DNA of 64,000 nucleotides from Lutraria lutraria (lineage: Eukaryota > Mollusca > Bivalvia > Venerida > Mactridae): the NCBI GenBank assembly GCA_964023205.1, contig OZ026837.1:16770676-16834675 (forward strand), written 5' to 3'. The notes under the pieces were generated by a model. The model was given only the letters and a program-made list of their open reading frames with translations. It did no database searches and was not told the DNA's origin. A program made the translations under genes and the position numbers. Below are positions 24,035-36,962 of the stretch, one piece after another; the first letter of the stretch is position 1, and the number at the start of each line of letters is the position of its first letter.

Positions 24035-24364
24035 GCATCAATACCCGATTGGCTAATATTAATGTACAATAGCATTCTACTGAGAATATACAAATGTATT
24101 CTGATCATTGAAAAAAAGGGTATTTTTCACATTTGATGTAAAAACGCTACATTTCCAATACTAAAACCATCTCACTATGACTATATGATACAACACTCTC
24201 CTACTCCGATATTCAATATTCTTTTTATATTTCGTCATGATCTTGAGACACTGTCAACAGTGCAACTCTTGCGGACTTCATGGTTAACTCGGTAAAATTT
24301 TTTTAATGCCAATCGGGACAAACCGAATACGTCTTATTAAGATGGAAGTACGGAAATGATCGGG
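24035..24364. other. Unique spacer between the two minisatellites
   Basis: About 330 bp of AT-rich sequence. No gene or repeat unit is seen. Confidence 0.4.
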
Positions 24365-25426
24365 TTACATAGAGTTTTTACCCGATGATTTTACAACCAC
24401 CAATCACCAAGATAGTTACATAGAGTTTTTACCCAATGATTTTACAACCACCAATCACCAAGATAGTTACATAGAGTTTTTACCCGATGATTTTATAACC
24501 ACCAATCACCAAGATAGTTACATAGAGTTTTTACCCGATGATTTTATAACCACCAATCACCAAGATAGTTACATAGAGTTTTTACCCGATGATTTTATAA
24601 CCACCAATCACCAAGATAGTTACATAGAGTTTTTACCCAATGATTTTATAACCACCAATCACCAAGATAGTTACATAGAGTTTTTACCCAATGATTTTAT
24701 AACCACCAATCACCAAGATAGTTACATAGAGTTTTTACCCGATGATTTTATAACCACCAATCACCAAGATAGTTACATAGAGTTTTTACCCGATGATTTT
24801 ATAACCACCAATCACCAAGATAGTTACATAGAGTTTTTACCCAATGATTTTATAACCACCAATCACCAAGATAGTTACATAGAGTTTTTACCCGATGATT
24901 TTATAACCACCAATCACCAAGATAGTTACATAGAGTTTTTACCCGATGATTTTATAACCACCAATCACCAAGATAGTTACATAGAGTTTTTACCCGATGA
25001 TTTTATAACCACCAATCACCAAGATAGTTACATAGAGTTTTTACCCGATGGTTTTACAACCACTAATCACCAAGATAGTTACATAGAGTTTTTACCCAAT
25101 GATTTTACAACCACTAATCACCAAGATAGTTACATAGAGTTTTTACCCGATGGTTTTATAACCACCAATCACCAAGATAGTTACATAGAGTTTTTACCCG
25201 ATGATTTTATAACCACCAATCACCAAGATAGTTACATAGAGTTTTTACCCAATGATTTTATAACCACCAATCACCAAGATAGTTACATAGAGTTTTTACC
25301 CGATGGTTTTACAACCACTAATCACATAGAGTTTTTACCCGATGGTTTTACAACCACTAATCACATAGAGTTTTTACCCGATGGTTTTACAACCACCAAT
25401 CCTCAAGACAGTTACAGTCACCGATT
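24365..25426 (+). repeat. Minisatellite, 51-bp unit, ~21 copies, one frame open throughout
   Basis: The unit starts 'ttacatagagtttttacccg', continues 'atgattttataaccaccaat' and ends 'caccaagatag'. Copies are nearly identical; the common variants are gat/aat, gat/ggt, ata/aca and acc/act. Two copies near 25320-25370 lack 12 bp. On the plus strand the frame from 24360 to the TAA at 25470-25472 is open for 370 codons and encodes a 17-residue unit YIEFLPDDFITTNHQDS. The other five frames each have a stop in the unit. There is no in-frame ATG and no clear splice context, so coding is unproven. Confidence 0.95.
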
Positions 25427-25673
25427 TGCTGTACATTTATGTACAATTTCTATTATTTTTTACAATGTTTAACATATTTAGTTGATCATCATTTTATTCT
25501 ATAAATATTATATAACTGTGTGAACCGTCTATATCTACGCGAAATGGTTGCTTTTTCCCAAAATGAGTTTAATTGAACGCCTTAAATGTATCGTTTTACG
25601 TATATAATTATACTTACATGAAATAAATTACAATAATATAAAAACTTACTATATTGTATACATAATAGTTGTG

Positions 25674-25930
25674 ACCTGCCTCCGTGGTCTAGTGGTTAAG
25701 GTCGTTGACTTCATTTCACTAGCTGTAACCTCTCACTGATAGAGGTTTGTGGGTTCAAGCCCCGCTACCGACCATGTCTCTCTATGTGAGAAAGTATACA
25801 GTTGCTTATGGAGGATGGGTGTTTAGTAATAGTTCGTCCATGAACGATGCTTAGGTGAACTGTCCGCCTCATGTTACTCTGACTGTTGAAAAGGGGTGTA
25901 AAACTCGATATAAACAAGCAAAACATAACA
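25674..25930 (+). mobile_element. tRNA-derived SINE, copy 1
   Basis: A-box-like 'tggtctagtggttaagg' and B-box 'gggttcaagcccc' are spaced as in a tRNA head. The body follows with 'cagttgcttatggaggatgg' and 'ctctgactgttgaaaagggg'. The same order is found at 27006-27150 and, inverted, at 54678-54874. Confidence 0.75.
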
Positions 25931-26008
25931 GTTGTGTATTTGTAATGGGACATAAAAACGACTAACCGTCTACCGTAAAATTTATGTCACGCATGAAATG
26001 TAGATGTA

Positions 26009-26724
26009 CGAGGGGTTATCAATAAGTTCGTGGACAATCTTACTCTTACCGTTATATAATTACTTAAGGCTTTATACCATTTTAATGGCCAAAATTAATA
26101 CGTCAAAATGGAGCGGACAGATTTGGGGCATCTTCATAAGCTTTAAAGATTTCTATGATAGAAGAAGATTTACCGTGAGATTTTTCAAAAACAATGATAT
26201 ATTTTCATTGGCGTCATTTGGAGTAGCCTATATGTTTCAAAGACTAAAGAAAACAGGAGATACATTTTAATGAAAATCTAGGTAGAAAGTTGCACAAACA
26301 TATCAAGGACTTCATTGGTGGTATCAATCTAGAGTAAAATGTAAGTCACCATGCAATATCTTCAGAAATTAACATTTTTCTAATTTTCAACAAGGGCAAC
26401 AACTCCTACAAAATATCCCAAATGTGTTGTAATACAAACTAAAGTTTCTAGGGTGACTATCAAATCATTAAAGAGAATACGGCAATATTAACATTATTGT
26501 AGCACTGAGCGGGTATGTAAAAATACAGTCGTATGGATATATAATACCTTAATTAATTGTATACTAGTATTTTTGAGATTTTTATGTAAAACTAATGAAT
26601 ATAAAAGGAAAACAGTAACAATAATTTCCACTAAAAGACTTTCATAAGCTCATGAAATCGATCATCATAGCAACAATATTTCTTTATACGCTTGGTCGTT
26701 CACGGACTTTATGATCACCCCTCG
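26009..26724. mobile_element. 716-bp mariner-like MITE with TA target duplication
   Basis: Left CGAGGGGTTATCAATAAGTT and right (reverse complement) CGAGGGGTGATCATAAAGTC form TIRs of about 29 bp. TA flanks both ends (26007-26008 and 26725-26726). The interior open frame at 26004-26270 has no transposase features. It is a non-autonomous element; the Tc1/mariner assignment rests on the TA duplication and TIR style. Confidence 0.7.
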
Positions 26725-27005
26725 TACATGCAAATGTCCTAACTTTTCATTTATTATAAACCGGCGATGTTTTTTCATTTTGTACTGTAAAATCGCTAGG
26801 AATGTGTTTTGACACTGACGCCACTGGAGACCAATTCGGTTTTATTTTCATGGTGTTCATGTTGAAATAGACACGTGTTTGTGCAAACAGCATGATATGC
26901 ACTGGTGGTAGGGGCATCCCTCACCAGTCAAACGTTGTTGACAAGAAAAACAACATAAGTAATGTCTTACGAAGAATACATGCAGGGTAAGACTTGTTAA
27001 CAGCA

Positions 27006-27150
27006 ATTAAGAGACCCGCCACCGTAGTCGAGTGGTTAAGTCCCCTGAATTCAAACCGCTGTAACCTTTCACTAACAGAGGGTAATGGGTTGGAGTCCAG
27101 CTATCAACCAAATCTCTGTATAAGAGAAGGTAGACAGTTGCTTACGGAGG
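27006..27150 (+). mobile_element. tRNA-derived SINE, copy 2 (3'-truncated)
   Basis: Head 'tagtcgagtggttaagtccc' and B-box-like 'gggttggagtccag', then body 'cagttgcttacggaggatgg'. It is the same family as 25674-25930 with a degraded B-box. Confidence 0.65.
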
Positions 27151-27268
27151 ATGGGTGTCTATTACTGATTCTTCCCAATAAATTTGTGATTTACATCACA
27201 AATAGAAGAAATACTATCGATTTACCTTACGACATCTCCGAATAAAGGACATCCTGTGAATAACATGT

Positions 27269-27387
27269 AAATATCACATCCCACATAGGGTAATAGAACG
27301 TAATGTTCACCCGAGACAAGTAATACGTACATTACTTTGTCAAGGCTGAACATATCGTTCTATCACCCTACGTGGGGTGTGATATTT
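27269..27387. mobile_element. 119-bp palindromic MITE, 32-bp arms
   Basis: 'aaatatcacatcccacatag' at the left is mirrored by 'ctacgtggggtgtgatattt' at the right, and the arms continue inward to 'aatagaacg'/'cgttctat'. There are a few mismatches. The interior is non-coding. Confidence 0.65.
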
Positions 27388-28165
27388 ATTTCATTATACC
27401 GAACAAAATAATAATAGGTAAGACAAGAATGCAACAAACATGTTAACAATTACACGTTTTTTTTCGTACTGGTTGAGTCAAAACAATAAGTCTTCGAAGC
27501 ATAGGCCTATAGTTATTTTCGCTATCAAATTATCGTCTGCTAAACGGGATGTCAAATTATGAGTGGATTTTGATAATCGCCCATTACAACTGGTAATATC
27601 ACGTCAGCACGTGATGGGCAGTTTCGTTATGGCAAGTGGCCGAAATATAATCACGGTCACAGGGTAACATTATATACGGATTATAACCTTCTGACGTCAC
27701 ATAAGGTTATATAGTTAATAAGTCAAGTGAGGTATAATAGTATATATTTATTATACTACTCTAAATTGCTTACTCAAGCTTGGAAAAGTAAGTAAATACA
27801 AATATATCAAATACGGATAATGCTTCGATCAGCATTTGATGCTTGAATGACCAAAATTTAATCACATGTAATCAATGTTAGTTCTAAAATTGTGAAGAAA
27901 TCACTACGAGCAATAACGCAAGTGATCCTTATCAAATTTATTGTTGGTAGTCTACGCCACGTGACGTATATTATGTATTGTATCAGGGCCTGTTTGGTAC
28001 AAATTAACTCTTCTCGCGATGTCCTGCACTGACATAAGGGGTACAACTCTTTTTAAACCGTATAGTAAAAATATTTTCGTTCAATAGGAAATCCAATTAT
28101 TGACGTTACCCTACCGAAACGTCACTTCCTGGTTTAGCTTCCCGGTGTCAACAAAATTTGACACG
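27388..28165. other. 5' flank of malectin
   Basis: Likely contains the promoter and 5' UTR of the plus-strand malectin gene. Two CACGTG words (about 27608 and 27958) are noted but are not shown to be functional. No coding sequence upstream of the ATG at 28166 is supported. Confidence 0.35.
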
Positions 28166-31100
28166 ATGATTTTCTTAACTATGGTTGGGAATTTATACAA
28201 ACTAGTGCAGCGTTCGTCATTGAAATGCAATACTTTATTTTCAATCTTAGTATCTCTTTCACTGTTTTCAAATTGCATGGGTGTTGGTGAAGTCGTATGG
28301 GCGGTGAATTGTGGTGGTGAACCACACACCGACATTCACGGTATTCAATATCAAGGAGACTTTCATGCCGTCGGCATCGCTTCAGATTACGGAAAATCTT
28401 TGATGATTCAACGTGTCGTCCCTCAAGATCAAATTCTTTATCAAACTGAACGTTATCACATGAACACATTTGGTTATGACGCGCCTATATCAAAAGATGG
28501 CAACTATGTTTTGGTATTAAAGTTTTCGGAGGTGTGGTTTACTTCTGCAAGTCAAAAGGTTTGTTAATCGATTTTTATGTTTTTTAATGTGCAAACTGTA
28601 CTGAGTAATTTGTTCAGTTTTCTTCAAGTATGACATGAACATTGACATCTAATTTAGGTAATTTTATAATGAATAGTGGATGTAAGAGAGTATTCAGTCT
28701 AGTCCTACTCATTCAGCTTTTGGGTTGGCCGATTTCGTGAACAAATTTGGATGGGCAATCCTCTCAGCCTTACAAACATCTGCATATTCATGTGCGGAAA
28801 TTCAAATTACGTCAAATTCTACAATAAAAATGACGCCGACTCAAAAGATTTTATTGAAAATCTGGGAGAACTTTATTTTTATTCTTGGGAAAATATACAT
28901 GTACTCAGTGCTTTCAATAAATATTTAAAGTAGGTATCATTTGAAGTAATGAAGGAAAACAATAATGTGTGTTAAGGCACTGAGTACAAAATAAATGGTT
29001 GTATGGTAGCAGAATTCATAAAATGAACATAGAATGCTTCTAGATAGAAATGTAATTTCATGCCAGGTAAAGTTCAAATTCAGAAATAAAATATTTTCCC
29101 TACCTACCGATCCTCTTCTTAAATTCACGGTCGGTAAAGGGCAAACAAACATATTTCTAATTTAGGCCTAACTTGTATAATTTTCTTAATTCTGTAATAG
29201 GAGGAGGAAAATAATGCAGGGCTTGAACCTGCGACCTCCTGCTTGCAAGTCAGATGCTCAACCAACTGAACGAGTCAACTTTGATGGAATAAGCCACATC
29301 CATTTTCAAGCCATTCAGCCATAAACAACTAATGTCAGACAGTTCAATTCTAAATTTATCTTTTATAAAAATTGGGACCTAGGATTAACGAAAGTTGATT
29401 TAAGTTTAACTTGTCAACTTTCTTTGACTTGCCAGCTTATCCTTAAATTATTTGCAAAGCAAATTTTTGAGAATAGGTGATTTTTACCATGACACTGGCA
29501 TTTAACTGCCATTACACCTGTTAGTTTTCAGTTGGGAAATAGTTGGGAGAAACAAAACTTTAAATGCACCTTTCCGAATACTATGTTGGTATAATTTGTA
29601 CTCGTATGTCAAGCTGTTACTTTTATTTATGTGTGTTTGTACATAATAGACAATGTTTACCAAGAAGATGTTAATCAACAACTTGACAAGTTCAGTATAT
29701 ACCCAAATTAACACCTCTACCTTTAGAAAAATGAAAAATTCAGGGTTCTTAATAGGTTTGTGGCCAACAGGCCCAAAAGCTTGACTAACAGGCCTGCTAG
29801 GGGGTCTGGGCATTTTCTAGCAATATTTTATAAACTTTTGAGATTCCTAACAGGCCGGAACACATTTCTAAACGGCTTATTTGGCCTGCTGTTATTGAGA
29901 ACCCTGAAATTAATATTCTACATAAATCCTTAAACAATCTTTCAAATTATTTCCCAATAATCAAAACCAACTAGAAAAGAGTGATCACTTACTGATTGGA
30001 AACTGAACAAAAAGATTTTACTTCATTTTTCTACATTTGCCATGCAATTATTTCTAGTTCCTGTTCCATATTGCAGTGCAATTCTCCATTATTTTTTACT
30101 TGTTGTTTTAGGTTTTTGATGTGATGCTAAATGGAGCTCATACAATCAGTCATGATTTGGATATTTTTGCAAAAGTAGGACGAGGTGTTGCTCATGATGA
30201 AATCGTGCCTTTCCAGATACGCAATGGAAAATTGAAAGTAAACGGTGAAACTTCTGAAGTTTCTGGTAATAAGGTCCCAGTGGAGTTTGTGAAGGTATGT
30301 TGTCAGAGCCCACATTTAATTGTCATTTCATGATTTCTGAGGTTCAACCTCCAGGCCTTTTTTGGATGGCACTGTGCCATGCCTCATAAACAATGCACCA
30401 GGCTGGCCTCATGAGTTGTACATAGCCTAGGGCCATTTGTCAAGTTATGCCCTTTTTGTCTGTCAGCCTGTGTCATATTAACTTAATAATTGAGAAGTAT
30501 TCAATAAACCTAGCACTTCAATTAATTCAGACATCATCTTGCACAGAATGCTAGATAGCAAATTATACCATGCAGTGATAAGTAACATCACTATCTAAAT
30601 GAGAAACCAATTAATTTGTCCCATGTGGTTCAAACCGGGCCCTTAAAGTGCTCCTTTAGCACAAAGACGCCATGCCTCACTTAAAAATCTGCAGGAAACA
30701 CTTAAATTTCCCTCCGATATGAATATATATCGAGAGTTCAGCGCAACAGTGTTGTAACTCATATTGAAATAAGAACAAGTTACGATAGTGTTGTGCTGAG
30801 CCCTCGATATTTAACCCTATTTTCTAAAAAGTTAATTGTATAATTAAATGGGTGGGGAGGTTGAGGGGATAAGTTTCCAATTACCATTACTACCAAAATT
30901 ATTGAGAGAGGTTAATTCACCATCCCCCCTATTTTAGCCATAGGTCTCACAGAAACTTGCAGTGAATGAGAGAGTGGGACCTGTGATGAATTTGTGTATT
31001 AATCATCCTCTATCATGTTGCATTTATATTATTAATTGATAGCAATTACATAAGCTACATGTACATACATGTGTAATACATTGTATTCTATTTGATGACT

Positions 31101-33187
31101 TGATAATGCCTGTCATAAATAAAGAAAGCCTTAATTAATCATTAATTGATGGTTCACTCATGTTAAATTTTGAAGGGTTTATTAATGAAATTTGATTGTT
31201 ATTTAATAAGAGTATTTTCCATTCCAGGGAGATTATGATAATCCAAAAATAAATGCCTTGTTTGTGATGAAAGGAACAGTTGATGGTAAGTATTTACTGT
31301 ACAATTAGAGAATTTTGTGCAGGATTAATTTTTGTTATACCGCCACTAAAATGTTGGAGGGCTATATAGGTGTCACTTTGGCTATCGGTATGTCTGTTAC
31401 TCTGTAACATAGTCATTCAAGATAGGATTTTGTTAAAACCATCAAAGACCATCATGTGTCGCACGCAACTCCCATGCCTGTAGCTCCAATGTCAAGGTCA
31501 CACTAGGAGTTCAAAGGTCATAATTTTGATATTTTTTCTGCTCTGTAACTTTTTCATTCATGATAGGATCTTGTCATAACTTACCACAAATGTTAACCAC
31601 CACTAGATGATGTGTTGTGTGCAACTTACTCCCATGCCTTCAGCTCAGGTCTATGCAGCATGTGGAGGCATTTGTCACCTTGTGACAGCTCTAGATGAAC
31701 ATGTGCATTTTGCTAAAAATTCATGAAAATTTATTAATTTTTGTCTGTCTTGCTACAATAATACAATTAAATCTGTGTTAGTAGCCACCTCTGTATAAAG
31801 GCTGCCCCGTAAATAAAGGCCATTATTTTCCAAACCATCAACCTTCTTTAAGACTAAATGACCTCCAAAATAAAGGCCACACTATGTCTTTCCAGAGGGA
31901 GGTCTTTGTTCACAGGTTTGACTGTTTGTAGGAAATCCAAACATTATAATTTAAAAAACAACAATAAAACATTGAATTTGTTGAACTTGAAGTTTGAACT
32001 AGGGAAAATGAAATCTCTGATTCATTAGTATTGTCATGCAAACCATTATTTGGTAGATGTATATGATGAATATATAATTATGTGTGAAAGCAAGTATGGT
32101 TGATGGTTCAGTATTTTAATTATTGCCTGCAAATATTTTGACATAACATTTTATACTGATTGCTGTTGATGTATTATTTAAATTTTCTTTTGTTGACATG
32201 ACAGCTGTCAGGTGCTTTGTATATATAGAAACAAGCTTGTTTTAAAAGCACAAATTATGCTTCAGGAACGGTGTATTGTCATTATTATATTAAAACAAGG
32301 GTATACATGTACTTCTACAGATACCAAATACTCTTGAATGAATATTTTACAATTCAAGCTACATTGTTTACTAAATGACGCTTCAACAGTGATACAAAGA
32401 TTGCTGTAAATTTTCCATGAGTTTTCCAATAGCCGATAGATGGATAGCACATATACGAGTACATGACATACATTATAAACCACATAACATTGCAAAATGT
32501 ATGGAAATTATTTTCGACTCATGTGACGTCACTGATTTGTGCACAATTCCAATCATTTACGAAGGTTTAGGAATGCTCGGCAAATGTTAAATGTAAAAAA
32601 ATTGTATTTTGTCCTCTGTACAAAATACTGATATTGTTTTCCGTTAGTTATTTCTCAAGGAAGGAACGGTCAAATGAGATCAGATATAGGTCCTTTATGT
32701 ACCATTTTAACTAAGATATTAAATATTATTTTGCATCAGTCATTGTTGTGTTTGTATTGTGATAAAGGTGCATCTTTCTCATCCCTAAAACTTGATTGAA
32801 CAGATTCAGGGCTTTCATTTGACCCTTAAAATGGCTTTAATTATTTTTACTCTTAAAATTAGCAAAATAAAGCTTTTGATTCTTGAAATGTCGTTTTTGA
32901 CCCTCAACTTTTGACGTTTTGTTAGCACCCTCGGATTTATGATTGTTTTTTAATTAACAGATGTGCCAAAGTTACCGTCACTACAGGGTACTGATACGAA
33001 CCAAGAAGAGGAAGAAGAAGAGGAAGAAGAAATGGTGAACGATTCAAAACCAAAGCAAGCACGTAGACCGTCAGGACCCAAGGTCAAGGACCCTTATTCT
33101 ACCGATGATACAAGCACAATGCTTTTACCCGTATTTGTTGCCGTCGGAGCTTTTATTCCATTATTATTCTGCTTATGCAAATTGTAG
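28166..33187 (+). CDS. MLEC: Malectin, ER lectin for diglucosylated N-glycans (4 exons)
   Basis: Exons are 28166-28558, 30112-30294, 31228-31285 and 32961-33187, giving 286 residues; human malectin is 292. All junctions are GT-AG and keep the frame. The first in-frame ATG is at 28166 and is followed by a hydrophobic segment (LFSILVSLSLF) that can serve as the ER signal. The carbohydrate-binding domain starts VVWAVNCGGE. It contains SDYG, DQILYQTERY and TFGYD, the aromatic residues known to line the sugar pocket in the family, then YVLVLKFSEV, DVMLNGAHT, DIFAKVG and GDYDNPK. A Glu run and a basic Lys/Arg/Pro linker precede a C-terminal membrane segment (LLPVFVAVGAFIPLLFCLCKL region). Malectin retains misfolded glycoproteins in the ER with ribophorin I. 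Introns 1 and 3 are rich in SINE and MITE copies. Confidence 0.96.
29201..29285 (-). mobile_element. tRNA-like SINE head in malectin intron 1
   Basis: The minus strand reads 'gttggttgagcatctgactt' then 'gcaggttcaagccctgc', an A-box and B-box arrangement. The acceptor-stem ends do not pair, so this is not called as a tRNA gene. Confidence 0.5.
30727..30813. repeat. Palindromic MITE-like element, copy 2
   Basis: A near copy of 8655-8757, with the same spacer 'catattgaaataagaacaag' and arms 'gttcagcgcaacagtgttg'/'gtgttgtgctgagccctcga'. It lies in malectin intron 2. Confidence 0.65.
31330..31700. repeat. Dispersed repeat, inverted relative to 780-1335
   Basis: Contains 'ggctatataggtgtcacttt', 'tgtgtcgcacgcaactccca' and 'agctccaatgtcaaggtcac', the reverse-strand counterparts of the element at 780-1335. 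It lies in malectin intron 3. Confidence 0.6.
31755..31928. mobile_element. MITE of the 'gtcaaacctgtg' TIR family
   Basis: Left 'aaatctgtgttagtagccac' and right 'gttcacaggtttgactgttt', with 'aataaaggccacactatgtc' inside. It is in reverse orientation, in malectin intron 3. Confidence 0.7.
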
Positions 33188-34912
33188 TCATGTGTAGATA
33201 TAGGACTGAAAGTATAGTTTCTGTATGCATGAAAAACTTACACGAGAAAAACTTTATAAATGTCCAAAAATGTGTGGATAAAATGCAAAACATTTCTTGA
33301 AAATCAAATCAGGTGAGGCAGTGAGCATAATGTATTAAATGATTGCTATATTCGGGTGTTTTCTGTGTCATGTCTGAAAGATTGGCTTGTTTGTTGATGA
33401 AAGATGAGGCCATGCTTAAAATTATTTTGTTTTCGGTAACGCTATCTTCTCATCTTAAAAGCCCCTTTACAAATTCTTTGGGGCCTCAAAAGTGAAAAGA
33501 TTTTTAAGGTACTTTCTATTTAAAACAAAAAAAGAAATCATAAAAAAAGATTATTTCCTACCTATTCTTAGGAAGGGTTATCGCAGACAAACATTTTTTA
33601 AGGATGGCCTAGATGTCTGTCCTTTTATTTATTGTAGTTGTTGTTATTGTAAAAGTAGGATTGGTCGCAAGAAACACATCTAAACAATCATTCAGTAGTA
33701 TATTAGAAACTTCATGTAGAAGCCATCTCACTTAATCAAACATCAAAGTATATCTGTAGAACACTGGTTGTTTAATTCAGATAGAGTTCATTTAAATATC
33801 TGCATACATTACAGTTTGTTGGTTTTCATTAGACATCTTTCATACTATTTCCATGCTCACCTCAACATCTACAGACATTTGTCATCATGATTTTTAGATT
33901 GATAGCCCGTTTGTCTGATAATATAGGTATAAAAACTTAAACTTAATTTGCCTATTTCTTCTAGAGTACATTGAAAAAAAAACACATTTTTCTGTAATAC
34001 TATGTAAAAGGTATTATTGACTTTTAATTTTATCAATATTTATTGTCGATACTGATTTCCGATATATCAATATTGTAGATATGCAGGAACTGAATTAATG
34101 AAGGCTCTCCATTTTATTATTGTCTTATCTTAAGCAAGTTAATTTAAGAAGAAATCTTTGTTGTTTTTTAATTGATTGATTTAATTTATTAGAGTTAGAA
34201 ATCTAGCTTTAATTTTGCTGTCTTTGATGGCTTGGATAAATATAGATTTGTGAAACACTGTGACAATGTATATAGATTATTGCAAATTAAAGTTAAAGTA
34301 AATTACTGAATTAAAATTTATTTGTAATGTGCATGTATAGTACTTTTAAATTATTGGACTGAAACTTGATTTTTGATGATTCATTAAATAATTTTTTATT
34401 ATACATGCTTACATATTGACTTACGATGTTAGTTTGTAATACATTAAGAATTCATAATTAGTTTGATTTATACCCCTGTCAAACAGTAATTCATGAAGAA
34501 TGCAAGAAAAATTCATGAATTCAAATCGAAGGGGCATTCAAAGGATTTGGGAAAGTTCTGCAGACTTGTATCAAGCATTATGATTTTTTTCTCTATTACA
34601 TAACTTTTGTCTCAATTTTGAATGAACTTTTTATGTTGAATATAGTATCAAGACCAATACCTTACTGCCATTTTTTATTCTTGAAAAAGTGCACCCAAAG
34701 TTCAAGGTCAGAATATTAACAGGGACTGTACCAGTTAAATTGAGTTTTATGCAAACGTGTTGTAATGTTCATTAATTAGTATTCCTAATGGTATAAACAG
34801 GTTGTACAATTGTGTGAAAGTTTATTTATGTTTTGCAGATACAATGTATCTTCTACTGCCACAGCTATTTATACACAGCATTAACAGTATGAACCTATTT
34901 GATGTTAATGTA

Positions 34913-35077
34913 TACAGTCAAACCTGTGAACAAAGATTATCCAGCGAAAAAACATTACGTGGCCTTTATTCAGAGGTCTGTTTGTTCTATAAATCAATAG
35001 CAGTTTTTAAAAGAATGAACTTTATTTACAGAGTGCCCTATAGTAGGAGGTGGCCACTAACACAGGTTTGACTGTAT
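34913..35077. mobile_element. MITE of the 'gtcaaacctgtg' TIR family
   Basis: Left 'acagtcaaacctgtgaacaa' and right 'aacacaggtttgactgtata' form a clean TIR. This is the best-ended copy in the window. Confidence 0.75.
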
Positions 35078-36849
35078 ATTGAACTAGGTTTACCAAGGAT
35101 GCTAAGAAATGATATAATCTGTTATGTATGATAGAATTTTCTTTGAAGTTTTGGGTCTACTTATAATATGTTTGTTTGCCCTTTACCGACCCAGAATTTT
35201 AGAAGTGGGTCGGTAGGTAGAAAAAAAATTCACTTCTGAATTTGACCTTTACTGAGCATGATATTATACTAAGATGTTTTAACGTTAAGAAAAATAATAA
35301 CCGAAAGGAGAAAAGAGCCGAAAGAGGCTCAAAAGAGCAGATAGAAAAAGAAGTTCTCACAGATTTTGCACTAAATTGTTTGGAGTCCGTGGGAATTTTT
35401 CGGGTCGATTGGTAAAGACAAACAAATTAAATTTTAATCTATAAAGCCTCATGTGACAAATTGACTTTCGGGCAATTCTTTAATGCACATGCTGTGTTCT
35501 TTAACTACATATTTGTTTTGTATAAACGTTAACAAATACACTTGACCAGTGCAATATTGTATACCAGTCTTTGAATTATAAATATAGATCATCTTACTAT
35601 GTCCAATTTCTTGTATTTTATGACAGTACAAAAGTATCTGAATATTTGTCCTTTAATTATATGATTTCCAAGGCAGCAATGTGTGAATGATTATTTCAAT
35701 AATTCATGTTGTTCAACAATTAACTCCATGTGTTTGGTTTCTGTCTGTCTGCTTTGCTTGTAATAATTATATATAAGCATGAAAAGATTTGCATCGTTCA
35801 AATGATATCAAATTTGCCATTAAATGTATCAATTTATTTAAGCTTTCCAAACCTTGAATAAAGGGGGCAGTGTAAGAAGGTACCTATCTTTTTTGTCAAA
35901 AAGGAGATATGCCTTTCTGGCACTCACTCCTTTAATTCTACTTCAGCATATCAAAAAACATTCCGTATCTTTCTGTAGCTAATTTTTCTTGAAAAGCCTG
36001 CTTGATGAATTTTTAATATGTTGTTATTTTTTTGGGGGGGGGGGGGTAACTTTTTAATCTTAAAGTCCCATAAGCATATAAATTTATCAGTCGTAATAGT
36101 TCTGTTTGTTCTATAATAGAGGAATCCTGTGTATTTTCCTCCCGTGCAAGAAAAAATGTTTCCAAAACCAATATCGCACTTTTTTCAACATCATTGAAAT
36201 AAATACTATTTATAGAACAGCTGTGTTTCCCGCAGTCAAGTTATGCACACTTTGTATTTAGTGACGTCACGCGCTCTACATATTTCAAGTTTACAAAAGC
36301 AAAAATCACAGTGAAATGAATGTTTTTAGAAGAAAAAGGACTCGTTTCGTCGGTAATAATTATCTTGGGATAATATCAGCAAAAAACTAAAGTCTTGTTC
36401 GGTTCGGGTTTCTGTGAATATTAAAGCTATGTCTCTGTAATTTAGCTTACTTTATATCATCTCTTTCATTGTACCCGGTCTAGCAAGTTATACCAATGAA
36501 TGACTCATACCATTCTTATTAATGTATGTTTATAAACAAAACAGATAATGCATTTTCTGTAGACTGGATGAGGCTGTTGTTGGTTGCCTACCAATATTGA
36601 TTATGGTTTAGAATGCCAGAAATTCTGCTATTTTTGTAATTCATTAATTTCTGCGGAATACAGTGTATGATTTAAATGTTCTATATAATTACCCTATAGC
36701 ATAATAACTCTTAATTATCAAATTAATACTCTGAATATGGTGACAGACATTAATTACTATGATCATTAAATACATAGGAGTGATAATTTGATGTATCAAA
36801 TTGGAATGTCATTAATGCAGTTACAATATTATTATATAAATAACACAAA

Positions 36850-36962
36850 GGTTTGATGGTAACAGTAAAAATGTCAGCCTAACAAAAGTTCTGTTATCCA
36901 AGGCTGAGGGTATAACGGTACTTTCTTCTGAGTGCTGACATTTTTACTGTTGCCCACAAAGC
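36850..36962. repeat. Foldback repeat
   Basis: 'tggtaacagtaaaaatgtca' is mirrored by 'tgacatttttactgttgccc'. The interior is about 60 bp and no coding sequence is present. Confidence 0.6.

Noticed and set aside
25678..25772. Functional tRNA gene
   Set aside because: The A- and B-boxes are present but the cloverleaf is not intact and a repeated body follows, as in a SINE. The same applies to 29201, 44868 and 62603.
26004..26270. Possible transposase frame inside the mariner-like element
   Set aside because: 88 codons without DDD/DDE or helix-turn-helix features; the element is non-autonomous.
27608..27963. CACGTG words upstream of malectin as promoter E-boxes
   Set aside because: Two isolated hexamers are close to expectation for this length once repeats are considered, and they have no phased context.
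28100..28165. Malectin start upstream of 28166
   Set aside because: The open frame extends upstream but begins with TTG; the first in-frame ATG is at 28166 and gives a length close to the human protein.
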